Below, in pieces: positions 43,968-52,746 of a stretch of 64,000 nucleotides of DNA. Position 1 is the stretch's first letter, and each line of letters opens with the position of its first letter. The stretch lies in NCBI RefSeq assembly GCF_900636535.1, contig NZ_LR134289.1, positions 1,178,001-1,242,000 on the forward strand. Reading direction: 5' to 3'. The notes beneath the pieces were generated by a model. That model did not search any database and was not told the origin of the DNA. It saw only the letters and a list, made by a program, of their open reading frames with translations. Position numbers and translations under genes: made by a program. This DNA comes from Chryseobacterium gleum. GTDB taxonomy: Bacteria; Bacteroidota; Bacteroidia; Flavobacteriales; Weeksellaceae.

Positions 43968-45356
43968 TTAAAATTTGAATCCCAGCCTGATATTCCAGAA
44001 AACACCGCTTTTGGCATCCTGAATGATATCTTCGATAAAAGGTCCTTTGTGGAAATACTGAAGTCCGCTCACCAAAGAGAAATGTTTGTTGAAATTATAG
44101 GTAAAGCTGGTTAAATAAGCCGTTCCGATATACCTTTTATCTGAACTGCTTCCGGGACGGTTCAATGCGCCGCTTGGCCGGTAAACGCCGTCGTTAAGGG
44201 AATATCGCCAGTTGAAGACAACATCCATCTGCATTTTGAGTCTGGAAGTCAGATCAAGGGTCATATACGGATGTATATCAATTAAATTGACGGGTCCCAC
44301 CTGCGGACTGAAGCCGAAATAGCCTCCTTTCGGATATAAAGGATTAAATGTATTGAGCTTGCCGTCATTTTTAGAATGATCTCCTGATATATAATCGTTT
44401 CTCAGATTGATGCTTGGGCTGAATGTAAGGTTTTCAAAGAGATAGCCGATATCCACAGAACCCGTCCAGGCACTGATCTTTTCGTTTCCAAAGCGTCCGA
44501 ACTGATAGGCCGCTTCCAGGTTATAGATAAATCCGCCGCCATATTTCCACAGTCTTCCACCAACTGTGTGACGCTTTTCTCTTGCTGTTCCGGCTTCAAA
44601 AACAGATTCGTCTCTACGGATTCCGAGATAATACAGATCCAGATTTCCGGCTTCTGGAATAATGATTTTGGAATAAAGCCCCCAAAGATTAAGCTGCTTT
44701 GAAAGGGTATTATCAAAAACTCCGGTCTTGACAGAGTCTGCCATCATTGCAAAAGCATCTACGGAAACATTTTTATAGGAATACATGATTTTAGCTCCTG
44801 TAAAAGACAGCCTTGCATTCGGTCCTTCCCTTACAGAAATTAATCTTCCGGAACCGTAGTCCAGCTCCTGTCTTCCCAGTCTCACTATCAGCTTCTGATC
44901 TTCCTTATTCACCAAACCTGCATCCAGAAAGAGATTCTGAATACTCAGCTGGTCTTCATCAATGCCTCTTGAACCGTTTTTTCTTCCGTTTTGCAAAGCA
45001 CTTCTGATCTGTGAAAATATTCTGAAGTTTTTCCCGAAATGCCAGTCTGCATGAAGGTCATAGCGTTGGAGAAAAAAGTCGTTGTGTCCTATGTTAAGCC
45101 TTCCCCAATCTTCATTGTTGAAATCCACATATTCATACCTTGCCTCGCCACCCAATGAGAGATAGACATCTTTCTTTTCATTGAGAGGGAGATATTTAAT
45201 TTTGTCATAAAAGCTCTTTGTGGAATCTTTCAGATATTCATAATTTTCGTCATACCGCAGAAGTTTAAAGCTCTGGGAGGAGAATGTTTCAGAACATAAA
45301 AGAACTGTAATGATAAAAGCTTTTAAGAACAGTATTGAAGGTGCAGATTTCAACAT
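43968..45356 (-). CDS. Alginate-export-like outer-membrane porin
   Basis: A 462-aa protein with a signal peptide (about residues 1-27) and a beta barrel of about 16 to 18 strands; SLGGEARYEYVDFNNEDWG and DFFLQRYDLHADWHFGKNFR match the alginate-export (AlgE-like) porin family. It ends in Phe (RLGFKF), typical of outer-membrane barrels. It probably passes an anionic or hydrophobic compound. It is in the right-arm operon, 19 nt after the isochorismatase-like gene. Confidence 0.8.
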   Translation of the reverse strand: MLKSAPSILFLKAFIITVLLCSETFSSQSFKLLRYDENYEYLKDSTKSFYDKIKYLPLNEKKDVYLSLGGEARYEYVDFNNEDWGRLNIGHNDFFLQRYDLHADWHFGKNFRIFSQIRSALQNGRKNGSRGIDEDQLSIQNLFLDAGLVNKEDQKLIVRLGRQELDYGSGRLISVREGPNARLSFTGAKIMYSYKNVSVDAFAMMADSVKTGVFDNTLSKQLNLWGLYSKIIIPEAGNLDLYYLGIRRDESVFEAGTAREKRHTVGGRLWKYGGGFIYNLEAAYQFGRFGNEKISAWTGSVDIGYLFENLTFSPSINLRNDYISGDHSKNDGKLNTFNPLYPKGGYFGFSPQVGPVNLIDIHPYMTLDLTSRLKMQMDVVFNWRYSLNDGVYRPSGALNRPGSSSDKRYIGTAYLTSFTYNFNKHFSLVSGLQYFHKGPFIEDIIQDAKSGVFWNIRLGFKF

Positions 45357-45375
45357 TGAAAATGGTATATGGATT

Positions 45376-46008
45376 TTAATGATTCAGCATATGGTGAGCA
45401 TAATGGATTCCTAATCCGTAAGACGCACCATATTTTTTCATAAGGTCAGTTACAGGACCGTATGTTTCCTGACGTGCCCAGTCTCTCTGAAGTTCAAGGA
45501 TATACTGAATGGAAGTCATAGGCTTTACTCCGGAATGGATCATTCTCTGTACTGCTCTTTCGTGCGCCTCATCACTTACATCTCCGCAGGCATCGGTAAT
45601 GACATACACATCATAGCCTTCCTCAAGCGCAGATAATGCAGGCCCCACAATACAAACGCCTGTCCATAATCCTGCGAAAACCAGCTTCTGTTTCTGTGTT
45701 CCCACAATTGCTTTATAAGCGGCTTCATCTTCCCATGTATTCATAGTAGTTCTGTCGATATATCCTGAGGTTGCCATAGGAAATGCTTCCTCAATTTCAG
45801 GGAAAACAGGACCTGAAAAACTTTGTTCGGCAACTGTGGTAACGATGGTCGGAACATTAAATATTTTAGAAGCACCACACAGTACCGCAACGTTATTACG
45901 CAGCTCATTCATGGAGATACTTTTGGTGGCAAATGCCATTTGTCCTTCAAAATCAATCAGTACCAGTGCATGATTTTCAGGGGAAAGGAGTTTTGATGAT
46001 GGTTTCAT
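45376..46008 (-). CDS. Isochorismatase-family hydrolase (YcaC-like)
   Basis: A 210-aa cysteine hydrolase. The Asp is in LIDFEGQMAFA, and the catalytic Cys is in WTGVCIVGPAL, with the following VYVITDACGDVSDEAHERA typical of YcaC-type amidases. No signal peptide. The natural substrate of these is not settled. It is spaced 19 nt from the porin gene and 32 nt from the gene upstream. Confidence 0.87.
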   Translation of the reverse strand: MKPSSKLLSPENHALVLIDFEGQMAFATKSISMNELRNNVAVLCGASKIFNVPTIVTTVAEQSFSGPVFPEIEEAFPMATSGYIDRTTMNTWEDEAAYKAIVGTQKQKLVFAGLWTGVCIVGPALSALEEGYDVYVITDACGDVSDEAHERAVQRMIHSGVKPMTSIQYILELQRDWARQETYGPVTDLMKKYGASYGLGIHYAHHMLNH

Positions 46009-46040
46009 AAAGTTTATTTTATTAAATAATTGGGGTTACG

Positions 46041-46352
46041 TTAATTGGATGATAGTTTTCTGATGAGTTCTGTACTTACAGTATCCGCATAGATTCCGTA
46101 AGCGCTCGTCAGGATGCCTTTTACAGAATACTTGTCGGAAGCGATGCCGTAGACTACTTCTTCATCTCCCTGATCGGTATCTCCTTCAAAGCGGAATGTA
46201 TATCGTATTTTAAAGTCTTCCGGAGAGACATCAAGAAAATTATTGAGCCTGATGCAATCATTTTTAAGGTTAAAATCTTCTGTATATCCGTTTTGATTAA
46301 GCCACTGAACGGCCTCAGTCAACGTATCAAAAGCTGGCTGTATCGTATTCAT
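46041..46352 (-). CDS. Small unknown protein
   Basis: A 103-aa cytoplasmic protein (FDTLTEAVQWLNQNGYTEDF, YGIASDKYSVKGILTSAYGI). Similar small flavobacterial proteins are often labelled phosphoribosylpyrophosphate synthetase, but this one is far too short and lacks the PRPP motif, so I would not use that name. It starts 16 nt after the alpha/beta hydrolase gene. Confidence 0.6.
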   Translation of the reverse strand: MNTIQPAFDTLTEAVQWLNQNGYTEDFNLKNDCIRLNNFLDVSPEDFKIRYTFRFEGDTDQGDEEVVYGIASDKYSVKGILTSAYGIYADTVSTELIRKLSSN

Positions 46353-46368
46353 TGGTAAAGAATGCTGG

Positions 46369-47190
46369 TTATTCTGTGATAAAAGCTAAAATATCTTTGT
46401 TGATGGTTGGATGCTCTGTAGTCGGCATTCCGTGAGGGAATCCCGGATATGTGATCAGTTTTCCGTTCTTTAGTAATTTGGCTGATTTTATCGCTGAATT
46501 TTCAATCGGTACAATCTGGTCATCTTCACCGTGAAGAACCAATACCGGAATATCAACAGCTTTTAAATCTTCGGTTAAATCGGTTTCTGAAAAGGCTTTG
46601 ATCCCATCATAATGAGCAACAATTCCACCCATCAGTCCCTGTCTCCACCAGTTTCTCTGTACACCGTCTTTTACATCAGCACCTTCTCTGTTGTAGCCGT
46701 AGAAGGGGAAAGTAAGGTCATAGTAAAACTGATTTCTGTTGTTCATCGTCTGTTCCCTGATATTGTCGAAAACTTCCATAGGAACACCGTCAGGATTGTT
46801 TTCACTTTTCACCATTACCGGTGGAATGGCACTGATCAAAACCGCTTTCTTAGCTCTTCCGTTTGCATATTTGTTAACATAACGGATTACTTCACCACCG
46901 CCTGTTGAATGTCCGATGTGGACAACATCTTTCAGATCTAAAAATTCAACCAGTTCTGCGGCATCAGAAGCGTATTGTTCAATAGTGTGGTTGTAGATAT
47001 TCTGGCTTGAACGTCCGTGGCCTCTTCTGTCGTGGGTAACCACTCTGTAGCCTTTCTGCAGAAAGAAGATCACCTGTGCATCCCAGTCATCAGATGATAA
47101 AGGCCATCCGTGGTGAAACATTAATACAGGTCCTTCTCCCTGATCTTTGTAAAAAATTTCTGTTCCGTCTTTTAATGTTAATGTGCTCAT
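46369..47190 (-). CDS. Alpha/beta hydrolase (non-heme chloroperoxidase-like)
   Basis: A 273-aa protein from the ATG at 47190. The frame upstream adds 12 residues without family match. Oxyanion motif HHGWPLSSDDWD, catalytic Ser in GHSTGG, Asp in LHGEDDQIVP and His in GFPHGMPTTEH form the triad of the cofactor-free chloroperoxidase/esterase group. It is the first gene of the right-arm operon. The copy at 32797-33618 is about 95 percent identical but carries an amber codon at the Trp of HGWP. A likely operator lies upstream at 47300-47317. Confidence 0.92.
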   Translation of the reverse strand: MSTLTLKDGTEIFYKDQGEGPVLMFHHGWPLSSDDWDAQVIFFLQKGYRVVTHDRRGHGRSSQNIYNHTIEQYASDAAELVEFLDLKDVVHIGHSTGGGEVIRYVNKYANGRAKKAVLISAIPPVMVKSENNPDGVPMEVFDNIREQTMNNRNQFYYDLTFPFYGYNREGADVKDGVQRNWWRQGLMGGIVAHYDGIKAFSETDLTEDLKAVDIPVLVLHGEDDQIVPIENSAIKSAKLLKNGKLITYPGFPHGMPTTEHPTINKDILAFITE

Positions 47191-47299
47191 TGTTGTAGTA
47201 TTTTTTTGAATTAAACTTATGAGCATAATGCCAAAAAATAACCCAAAACAATAAAATAATTGGTTTTCAATATATTATTAAAAACAGTTTGTAAATTAC

Positions 47300-47317
47300 A
47301 CTACGAAATATCGTAGT
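47300..47317 (-). promoter_or_regulatory. Inverted repeat, probable operator of the right-arm operon
   Basis: ACTACGA and TCGTAGT are perfect arms around a 4-bp spacer, in the 299-nt region 47191-47489. It lies about 110 nt upstream of the hydrolase ATG. A dimeric winged-helix regulator is the most likely binder. The rest of this gap holds the terminator at 47410-47433 and nothing else that I recognise. Confidence 0.5.
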
Positions 47318-47409
47318 TTTATGATCTACCCTTTACCTTTTATATAAAAAACATATAAAATTTAACAATAGAAACTGTCAAATTGAAGCTTGCCACGATG
47401 AATAACAAA

Positions 47410-47433
47410 AAAATCAGACCTGAGTCTGATTTT
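47410..47433 (-). terminator. Terminator after the winged-helix gene
   Basis: AAAATCAGAC pairs with GTCTGATTTT in a 10-bp stem with a 4-nt loop. On the minus strand a T run follows. It ends the unit containing the galactose genes. Confidence 0.8.
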
Positions 47434-47489
47434 ATTTTTTAATAAATAATATTAATATCTTAATCTGCTGAAAGTTGCTATGACAGCCG

Positions 47490-47696
47490 TTATTCCGCCT
47501 TTATTTGTGACAGATCAAGACCCAGTTTTGTAAATTCTTCCTGTCCTTTATCCGTAATATAATAGTTACGGTCTGCAGGATTTTCCTTGGCAATCCAGCC
47601 TTTCTCAACGAACTGTTCCAAGAGAAGCTGTCCTAATTTTCCGCCGATGTGCTCATAGCAAACCTTAGCGGGTTTTCTTCCGGCTGATGTATTCAT
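47490..47696 (-). CDS. Small winged-helix protein
   Basis: A 68-aa protein predicted as a compact winged helix (LGQLLLEQFVEKGWIAKENP, then DRNYYITDKGQEEFTKLG). Such flavobacterial proteins are annotated as ArsR-type regulators, although it is much shorter than usual ArsR proteins and lacks metal-binding Cys. It follows the HAD gene by 31 nt and may regulate the operon upstream of 47190, whose inverted repeat is 170 nt away. That link is inference. Confidence 0.65.
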   Translation of the reverse strand: MNTSAGRKPAKVCYEHIGGKLGQLLLEQFVEKGWIAKENPADRNYYITDKGQEEFTKLGLDLSQIKAE

Positions 47697-47727
47697 ATTA
47701 TTAGTTTAATTGGTGTTATATGGATGT

Positions 47728-48528
47728 TTAATTCAGATGCAGATAATCTTTAATGGTTTTCAGAACTCCGAAACTGTCGTTGGTACATGCTTCAAAATTA
47801 GCCACCTGCTTTACGTTCGGATGGGCATTTTGCATGGCGTAAGAATATTTGGCATTCTTCAGCATTTCAATATCGTTCATATAGTCCCCGAAAGCCATCG
47901 TATTTTCAGGAGAAATGCCCAGCGATTTCTGAAGGATTTTCAAAGCGTTTCCTTTATTGATATCTTTATTCATAACATCCAGCCAATGGGCCCCTGAAAC
48001 CACTATTTCCAGACCGAATTCCTCAAATTTTTTAAGGGCCGGATACAGATGTTTTTCAGAACCTTCCGGGTGATAGACTGCTATTTTAAAAGCGGTATCA
48101 TCAATTTTCTCCGTCAGGTCATCCTTCTTCATGTTTTCAGTATAGTATTTGGAGAAAAAGTCTACAAACTGCTGATCTTCGGTTTCGTAATACGCCATCT
48201 TTTTAGCTGACAATACAGCTTTGGCACCGGGTATTTCACGGACCGCTTTAATGATGTCAACAATATATTTGTATTCAAGGGTATCAGCGAAAAGCTCCTG
48301 GTCTTTATAGATCACGTACCCTCCGTTTTCAGCAATAAAACCGATCTCACTTTCTATTTCTCCGAAATAATGGGTAATACCCGGCATCTGTCTTCCGCTT
48401 GCGGGTACAAATACAATATTTCTTTTTTTCAGTTCTTTATAAACTTCTGAAAATTCAGGGCTCATTTCATGGCTGGAGTTGAGAAACGTCCCATCCATGT
48501 CCGTCACAATTAATTTAATCTGTTCCAT
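47728..48528 (-). CDS. Cof-type HAD phosphatase
   Basis: A 266-aa HAD-superfamily hydrolase. Motif 1 is VTDMDGTFLNS with the nucleophile Asp, motif 3 Lys is in DINKGNAL, and motif 4 is MAFGDYMNDIEML. The Cof subgroup removes phosphate from sugar phosphates or flavin nucleotides. It lies 76 nt after galT and is probably cotranscribed with the galactose genes. Confidence 0.88.
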   Translation of the reverse strand: MEQIKLIVTDMDGTFLNSSHEMSPEFSEVYKELKKRNIVFVPASGRQMPGITHYFGEIESEIGFIAENGGYVIYKDQELFADTLEYKYIVDIIKAVREIPGAKAVLSAKKMAYYETEDQQFVDFFSKYYTENMKKDDLTEKIDDTAFKIAVYHPEGSEKHLYPALKKFEEFGLEIVVSGAHWLDVMNKDINKGNALKILQKSLGISPENTMAFGDYMNDIEMLKNAKYSYAMQNAHPNVKQVANFEACTNDSFGVLKTIKDYLHLN

Positions 48529-48604
48529 AATTTTATTGGGAAAAGCGAAATTCTGTACGTGGCAGCATCATAATTTGCTTATTCTTTTCAAAGATATTGA
48601 TTTA

Positions 48605-49654
48605 TTATTTTTTCTTGTAATGAATGGTGGAAAGGTTTCTTAATATTGCGGCACTTTGTTCGGGGGTAATGTCCCGCTGAGGTTCTGCAAGCATTTCATA
48701 TCCTACCATAAATTTTTTTACTTCCGCACTTCTGAGCAACGGCGGATAAAAGTGCATATGAAAATGCCATTCAGGATGCTCTTTTCCGTCTGTTGGAGAT
48801 TGGTGAATTCCTGCAGAATATGGAAATGACGTTTCAAAAAGGTTATCATATATTGTAGTCAGATCCTTGAGTACAGCCGCAAAGGATTCTTTTTCCGCTT
48901 CAGAAAATTCCGCAATATTTTCTCTTTTCTGTTTGCTGACAATCATTGTTTCGTAAGGCCACGAAGCCCAAAACGGAACCAATGCGGCAAAGTGTTCATT
49001 TTCTGTGACAATGCGCTCACCAGCCGTGATTTCCTGTTCCAGATAGTCTTCCAGTAATGTTCTTTTATTTTTTTCAAAATACGATTTCAGCTGATCCTGG
49101 GTTTTCTGAACCATTGCCGGAATGGACAACTGGGCCCATATCTGACCATGCGGATGCGGGTTACTGCAGCCCATGATGCTTCCTTTATTTTCAAAAATCT
49201 GAACATAGTTGATATGGTCCAGAGCGGCAAGCTCATTGAACTGCTCCTGCCATACATCCACCACATTTTTGATGTGTTCCAAAGACATTTCCGGCAAAGT
49301 AAGGCTGTGGTTTTCAGAAAAACAAACCACCCTGTTGATTCCTCGTTCCGGAAGGAGAGTAAAAAATCCTGACTGTTGCTCAGAAAAATCAACTTCTTCA
49401 TTCAGCAATGCTCCAAAGTCATTGTTAAAGACATAGGTTCCTTTATATTCAGGGTTACGGTCTCCGTTAGCACGAATATTTCCTGAGCAGAGATAGCAGT
49501 CCGGGTCATATTCAGGACGGTTTTCTTCTGCTGTTTCTTCTCTCTGTCCCTGCCATGGACGGTTTGCCCGCTGTGGAGAAACCAGTATCCATTCGTCCAA
49601 AAGAGGATTGTATCTTCTGTGAGGATGTTTTTTAGGATCAAATAATGTATTCAT
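48605..49654 (-). CDS. galT: Galactose-1-phosphate uridylyltransferase
   Basis: A 349-aa GalT. Zinc site CYLCSGN, catalytic His motif SNPHPHGQIW and the C-terminal HFHMHFYPPLL are visible. It transfers UMP between UDP-glucose and galactose-1-phosphate in the Leloir pathway. Its start overlaps the galK stop by 17 nt, so the pair is translationally coupled. Confidence 0.95.
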   Translation of the reverse strand: MNTLFDPKKHPHRRYNPLLDEWILVSPQRANRPWQGQREETAEENRPEYDPDCYLCSGNIRANGDRNPEYKGTYVFNNDFGALLNEEVDFSEQQSGFFTLLPERGINRVVCFSENHSLTLPEMSLEHIKNVVDVWQEQFNELAALDHINYVQIFENKGSIMGCSNPHPHGQIWAQLSIPAMVQKTQDQLKSYFEKNKRTLLEDYLEQEITAGERIVTENEHFAALVPFWASWPYETMIVSKQKRENIAEFSEAEKESFAAVLKDLTTIYDNLFETSFPYSAGIHQSPTDGKEHPEWHFHMHFYPPLLRSAEVKKFMVGYEMLAEPQRDITPEQSAAILRNLSTIHYKKK

Positions 49655-50822
49655 TGGTGTATTCTTTTATCCCGTCTGAAATTTTAACCTGGTAAACTTT
49701 CATCTCAATATTAAAGTGTTCAAGATATTTTTCACTGATAGCCTGAATTACTTCCTCAACTTTATCTTCCTGAATCAGGTTGATACTGCAGCCTCCGAAA
49801 CCGCCTCCCATCATTCTTGCTCCCAGCACACCTTCCTGCTGCAATGTGTTTTCAACCAAAAAATCAAGCTCATTACAGCTGACTTCAAATTCAGTGGACA
49901 GCCCGGCGTGGGTTTCCGTGAGAAGTCTTCCCAGATGTTCAACATTTCCTTCTGAAATAGCTTTTGCTGCCATTTCTACCCTCTTTATTTCTTTCAGTAA
50001 GTAGAGACATCTTTTATGTGAAACACTTCCCATTTTCTCTTTAGCACTGTCAAGCATAGTTGTGGTAAAATCCCGGAACTTCTCTACTTCGGGGAATTTT
50101 TCCCATAAAACTTTTTTTCCATGCTCAACATCTTTACGCCTTTCATTATAGCCGGATGTCAGATGACTATGTTTTACACAGCTGTCAAAAAGCAATAAGC
50201 TGTATCCTTTAAGGTCAGCATCAAAATATTGATGTTCCAGGGAATTGCAATCAAGCATAATGACCTTATTTTCCTTTCCGAAAACGGAGGCAAACTGATC
50301 CATAATTCCGCACTGAACTCCTGCAAAAGTATGTTCGGATTTTTGCCCGATCACCGCGATTTCTTTTTTTGACAGCCGCAGATCAAAAAGTTCATTAAGG
50401 ATATAGGCAAAACCGCATTCAAGAGCTGCCGAAGAGGAAAGCCCGGATCCCATCGGGATGGTACTGCTGAAAACAATTTCCATTCCGCAAAATTGATTTT
50501 CGGGTTTCTGCAGCTGACTGAAAACGCCCAGAATATAGTTTGCCCACATTTGCCGTACCGGTTTTATCTCCGCTGTAACATCAAATGCATATTCTTCTCC
50601 GAGATCCTTGGCTATGATGGTACAAAGGTTTGTCTGAGGGAGTTTACGGACAGCAAAACAGATGTATTTATCTATGGCAGCAGGCAATACGAAGCCATCG
50701 CTATAGTCTACATGCTCGCCGATAATATTAATTCTGCCGGGAGAAAGGAAAATATGTTCAGGCTCTTCTTTGAATTCGGCTCTAAACTTTTCTAGGGTTG
50801 GGTTGATTAACTGTTCATGCAT
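49638..50822 (-). CDS. galK: Galactokinase
   Basis: A 394-aa GHMP kinase with galactose-recognition IGEHVDYSDGFVLPAAI, the ATP motif MGSGLSSSAALE and the C-terminal MMGGGFGGCSINL. It phosphorylates galactose. An AraC-family gene lies upstream on the same strand, 168 nt away, and could regulate it. There is no adjacent mutarotase or GalE gene in the window. Confidence 0.95.
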   Translation of the reverse strand: MHEQLINPTLEKFRAEFKEEPEHIFLSPGRINIIGEHVDYSDGFVLPAAIDKYICFAVRKLPQTNLCTIIAKDLGEEYAFDVTAEIKPVRQMWANYILGVFSQLQKPENQFCGMEIVFSSTIPMGSGLSSSAALECGFAYILNELFDLRLSKKEIAVIGQKSEHTFAGVQCGIMDQFASVFGKENKVIMLDCNSLEHQYFDADLKGYSLLLFDSCVKHSHLTSGYNERRKDVEHGKKVLWEKFPEVEKFRDFTTTMLDSAKEKMGSVSHKRCLYLLKEIKRVEMAAKAISEGNVEHLGRLLTETHAGLSTEFEVSCNELDFLVENTLQQEGVLGARMMGGGFGGCSINLIQEDKVEEVIQAISEKYLEHFNIEMKVYQVKISDGIKEYTNEYII

Positions 50823-50909
50823 ATCAATCTTATCTGATCAAACAGATCCTGGGGATCTCAAGTATAAAACTACTGAATTTATAACAGAGAAATTTATACT
50901 TTTTAAAAA

Positions 50910-50950
50910 TATTGAAATATAAGTGTTAAATATACACTTATATTTCAATA
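50910..50950 (-). terminator. 17-bp perfect inverted repeat between araC-type gene and galK
   Basis: Left arm 50910-50926 and right arm 50934-50950 pair over 17 bp with a 7-nt loop. On the minus strand it lies 41 nt after the AraC stop and is followed by ATTTTTAAAAA. A terminator for the AraC gene fits best. The arms are AT-rich, so a DNA-binding site for galactose control is an alternative. Confidence 0.55.
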
Positions 50951-50990
50951 CATCATAATGCTTTACAGAAATTTTAGATCAGCTTATCAA

Positions 50991-51863
50991 CTACTCCATG
51001 AAATAATTAAATTCTTTACGGTATTGTGAGGGGCTTTTTTGGATATATTCTTTAAAAGTCCTGTTAAAATAGCTGAAGTTATTAAATCCCGATTCAAAGC
51101 AGACTTCCGTGATGCTTAAAGGCTGTTCTGCCAAAAGTTTGAGGGCATGGGTAATTCTGTATTCATTAACAAACTGCGTAAAGGTTTTATTGGTGATTTT
51201 TTTAAAGTAACGGCAGAAAGACGGTACTTTCATATTGGCAAGATCAGCCACTTCTTCAAGGGTTATGGCTTCTTTGAAGTGATCTTTAACATAATTGAAT
51301 ATAAGATTGATCCTTTCATTGTCTTCAACCTGTGTCTGAAGGTAATATTTTCCTGCATTTAAAATCCTGTAATCCTGAGTCACAGACAGTTCATCCAATA
51401 TTTTCAGAAATCTGCACAGCTTGTCCAGTGAGGAAGTTTCATGCATCTCCGTAATCTCTTTCCCGATTCTTTTCTTCACCTCTTCCCCGAATACGATTCC
51501 TGCCTTTGACTTTTCCAGCAAAGCTGAAATCCTTTGCATCTCCGGTATATCCCAGATAGGTTCTCCTAAAAAATCAGGCTTAAACTGGATTACCATTTCG
51601 TACTCATTATGCGTACTTTCATTGGTCAGCCCGCAATGCGGAAGATTGCTTCCTATCAATACAAGATCTCCTTCTGAAAAATAAGTGATACTGCTTCCGA
51701 TCTGTCTCTTCCCGGAGCCTTTGCATACAAAAATAAGCTCAACCTCGGGATGGTAATGCCAGACATGAGATTTTATATTCTCATTAGTCAGAAATTTAAG
51801 ACTGGTAAAACTGCTTCCTATAGTAGGTCTTACGGCCTCAAAAGAAGGATTTACATGTTTCAT
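50991..51863 (-). CDS. AraC-family regulator
   Basis: A 290-aa protein from the ATG at 51863; the frame from 51926 adds 21 residues outside the family. An N-terminal cupin-like sensor (HYHPEVELIFVCKGSGKRQI, IGSNLPHCG) is followed by two AraC HTH motifs (ITLEEVADLANMKVPSFCRY, LSITEVCFESGFNNFSYFNR). It activates sugar genes on ligand binding. It lies directly upstream of galK, so galactose or a related sugar is plausible as effector. The small exported protein on the plus strand is divergent to it. Confidence 0.88.
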   Translation of the reverse strand: MKHVNPSFEAVRPTIGSSFTSLKFLTNENIKSHVWHYHPEVELIFVCKGSGKRQIGSSITYFSEGDLVLIGSNLPHCGLTNESTHNEYEMVIQFKPDFLGEPIWDIPEMQRISALLEKSKAGIVFGEEVKKRIGKEITEMHETSSLDKLCRFLKILDELSVTQDYRILNAGKYYLQTQVEDNERINLIFNYVKDHFKEAITLEEVADLANMKVPSFCRYFKKITNKTFTQFVNEYRITHALKLLAEQPLSITEVCFESGFNNFSYFNRTFKEYIQKSPSQYRKEFNYFME

Positions 51864-51984
51864 AGGCCAAATACAAATAATTTCATATGCAAAATTAACA
51901 AATAATACATTAATATCATTAAACAAGGTTAATATAGTACATCAATATGAAAATTTAATTATAGCCTGAGAAGTATTGCTGCAA

Positions 51985-51992
51985 TAGCTTTG
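51985..51992 (+). promoter_or_regulatory. -7 box for the small exported protein
   Basis: TAGCTTTG matches TAnnTTTG and lies 27 nt before the ATG at 52020. Confidence 0.45.
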
Positions 51993-52019
51993 CAGTATTA
52001 ATCCTAAAAGCCTTAACCC

Positions 52020-52616
52020 ATGAGCACATTATTAAAAGCCGTATTTTTTGCAGGAGCCTTATTGTTTTCAGCAAATGTAATGAGTAAGGATAGAGATTTT
52101 TCCCTTTCCTTTGGAAACGTACAAGACAAAACCTTGAATTTTGAGCTTTTAAATGCTAAAAGTGTTTCTGTTTTTGTCTATAACACTGCACATGACGAGC
52201 TATTTTCCGAAAATCTTGCAGATGGAGATCATGTGATGAAGACTTATGATTTTCAAAGCTTTACGCCCGGAACGTATTATCTGGTAGCAGAATCAGAAGC
52301 GAAGATAGAGAAATACAAAATCAAAATTAATGCTGATAATGTAATGGAGGTGGAAAAAACACCTGTAAGCGCTGTGCATAAACCTGAATATACGATTTCC
52401 GGCCATATGGCCAAGCTTCACATGTCTGATGTAAAAGGACCTGTAAGCATTTCAGTATATGACCTTTCCAATACAACATATTATACTTCGAATAAAAAAT
52501 ATGCTGACGGCAAGGTTGATATCACTTTTGATCTTGATCCTAAAACAGCAGATCAGTATATCATCCAGGTAGAAGAAAACGGAAATGTTTTTAATAAGAT
52601 AATTTCTCTCCGATAA
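52020..52616 (+). CDS. Exported unknown protein with two beta domains
   Basis: A 198-aa protein with a signal peptide (residues 1-22) and two similar halves of about 85 residues, each beta-rich with a YNTAHDELFSENL or YDLSNTTYYTSNK strand pattern. This resembles the sorting-like domains of type IX secretion, but the final conserved motif is not clear. It is a single gene with its own -7 box and terminator, divergent to the AraC gene. Function unknown. Confidence 0.65.
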   Translation: MSTLLKAVFFAGALLFSANVMSKDRDFSLSFGNVQDKTLNFELLNAKSVSVFVYNTAHDELFSENLADGDHVMKTYDFQSFTPGTYYLVAESEAKIEKYKIKINADNVMEVEKTPVSAVHKPEYTISGHMAKLHMSDVKGPVSISVYDLSNTTYYTSNKKYADGKVDITFDLDPKTADQYIIQVEENGNVFNKIISLR

Positions 52617-52696
52617 AACGGAATATATACAGATAGATTGACCTATCGATCATTCCAATTATTTTGGATTAAAATTTTACTTACAGTTTATTGTTT

Positions 52697-52746
52697 TGAG
52701 GCAGCTCCATTTCCTAACAGAAAAAGAGCTGCCTCATTTTTTAATT
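52697..52746 (+). terminator. Terminator with 11-bp stem at the end of the exported gene
   Basis: TGAGGCAGCTC (52697-52707) pairs with GAGCTGCCTCA (52736-52746) around a 28-nt loop, followed by TTTTTT on the plus strand. It overlaps the stop of the convergent GH67 gene. Confidence 0.7.

Noticed and set aside
46041..46352. Phosphoribosylpyrophosphate synthetase
   Set aside because: Far too short and without the PRPP-binding motif; the name is a database artefact for this small family.
47221..47260. Sigma-54 promoter before the right-arm operon (GGGTTATTTTTTGGCATTATGC on the minus strand in part)
   Set aside because: The GG to GC spacing is wrong for a -24/-12 element.
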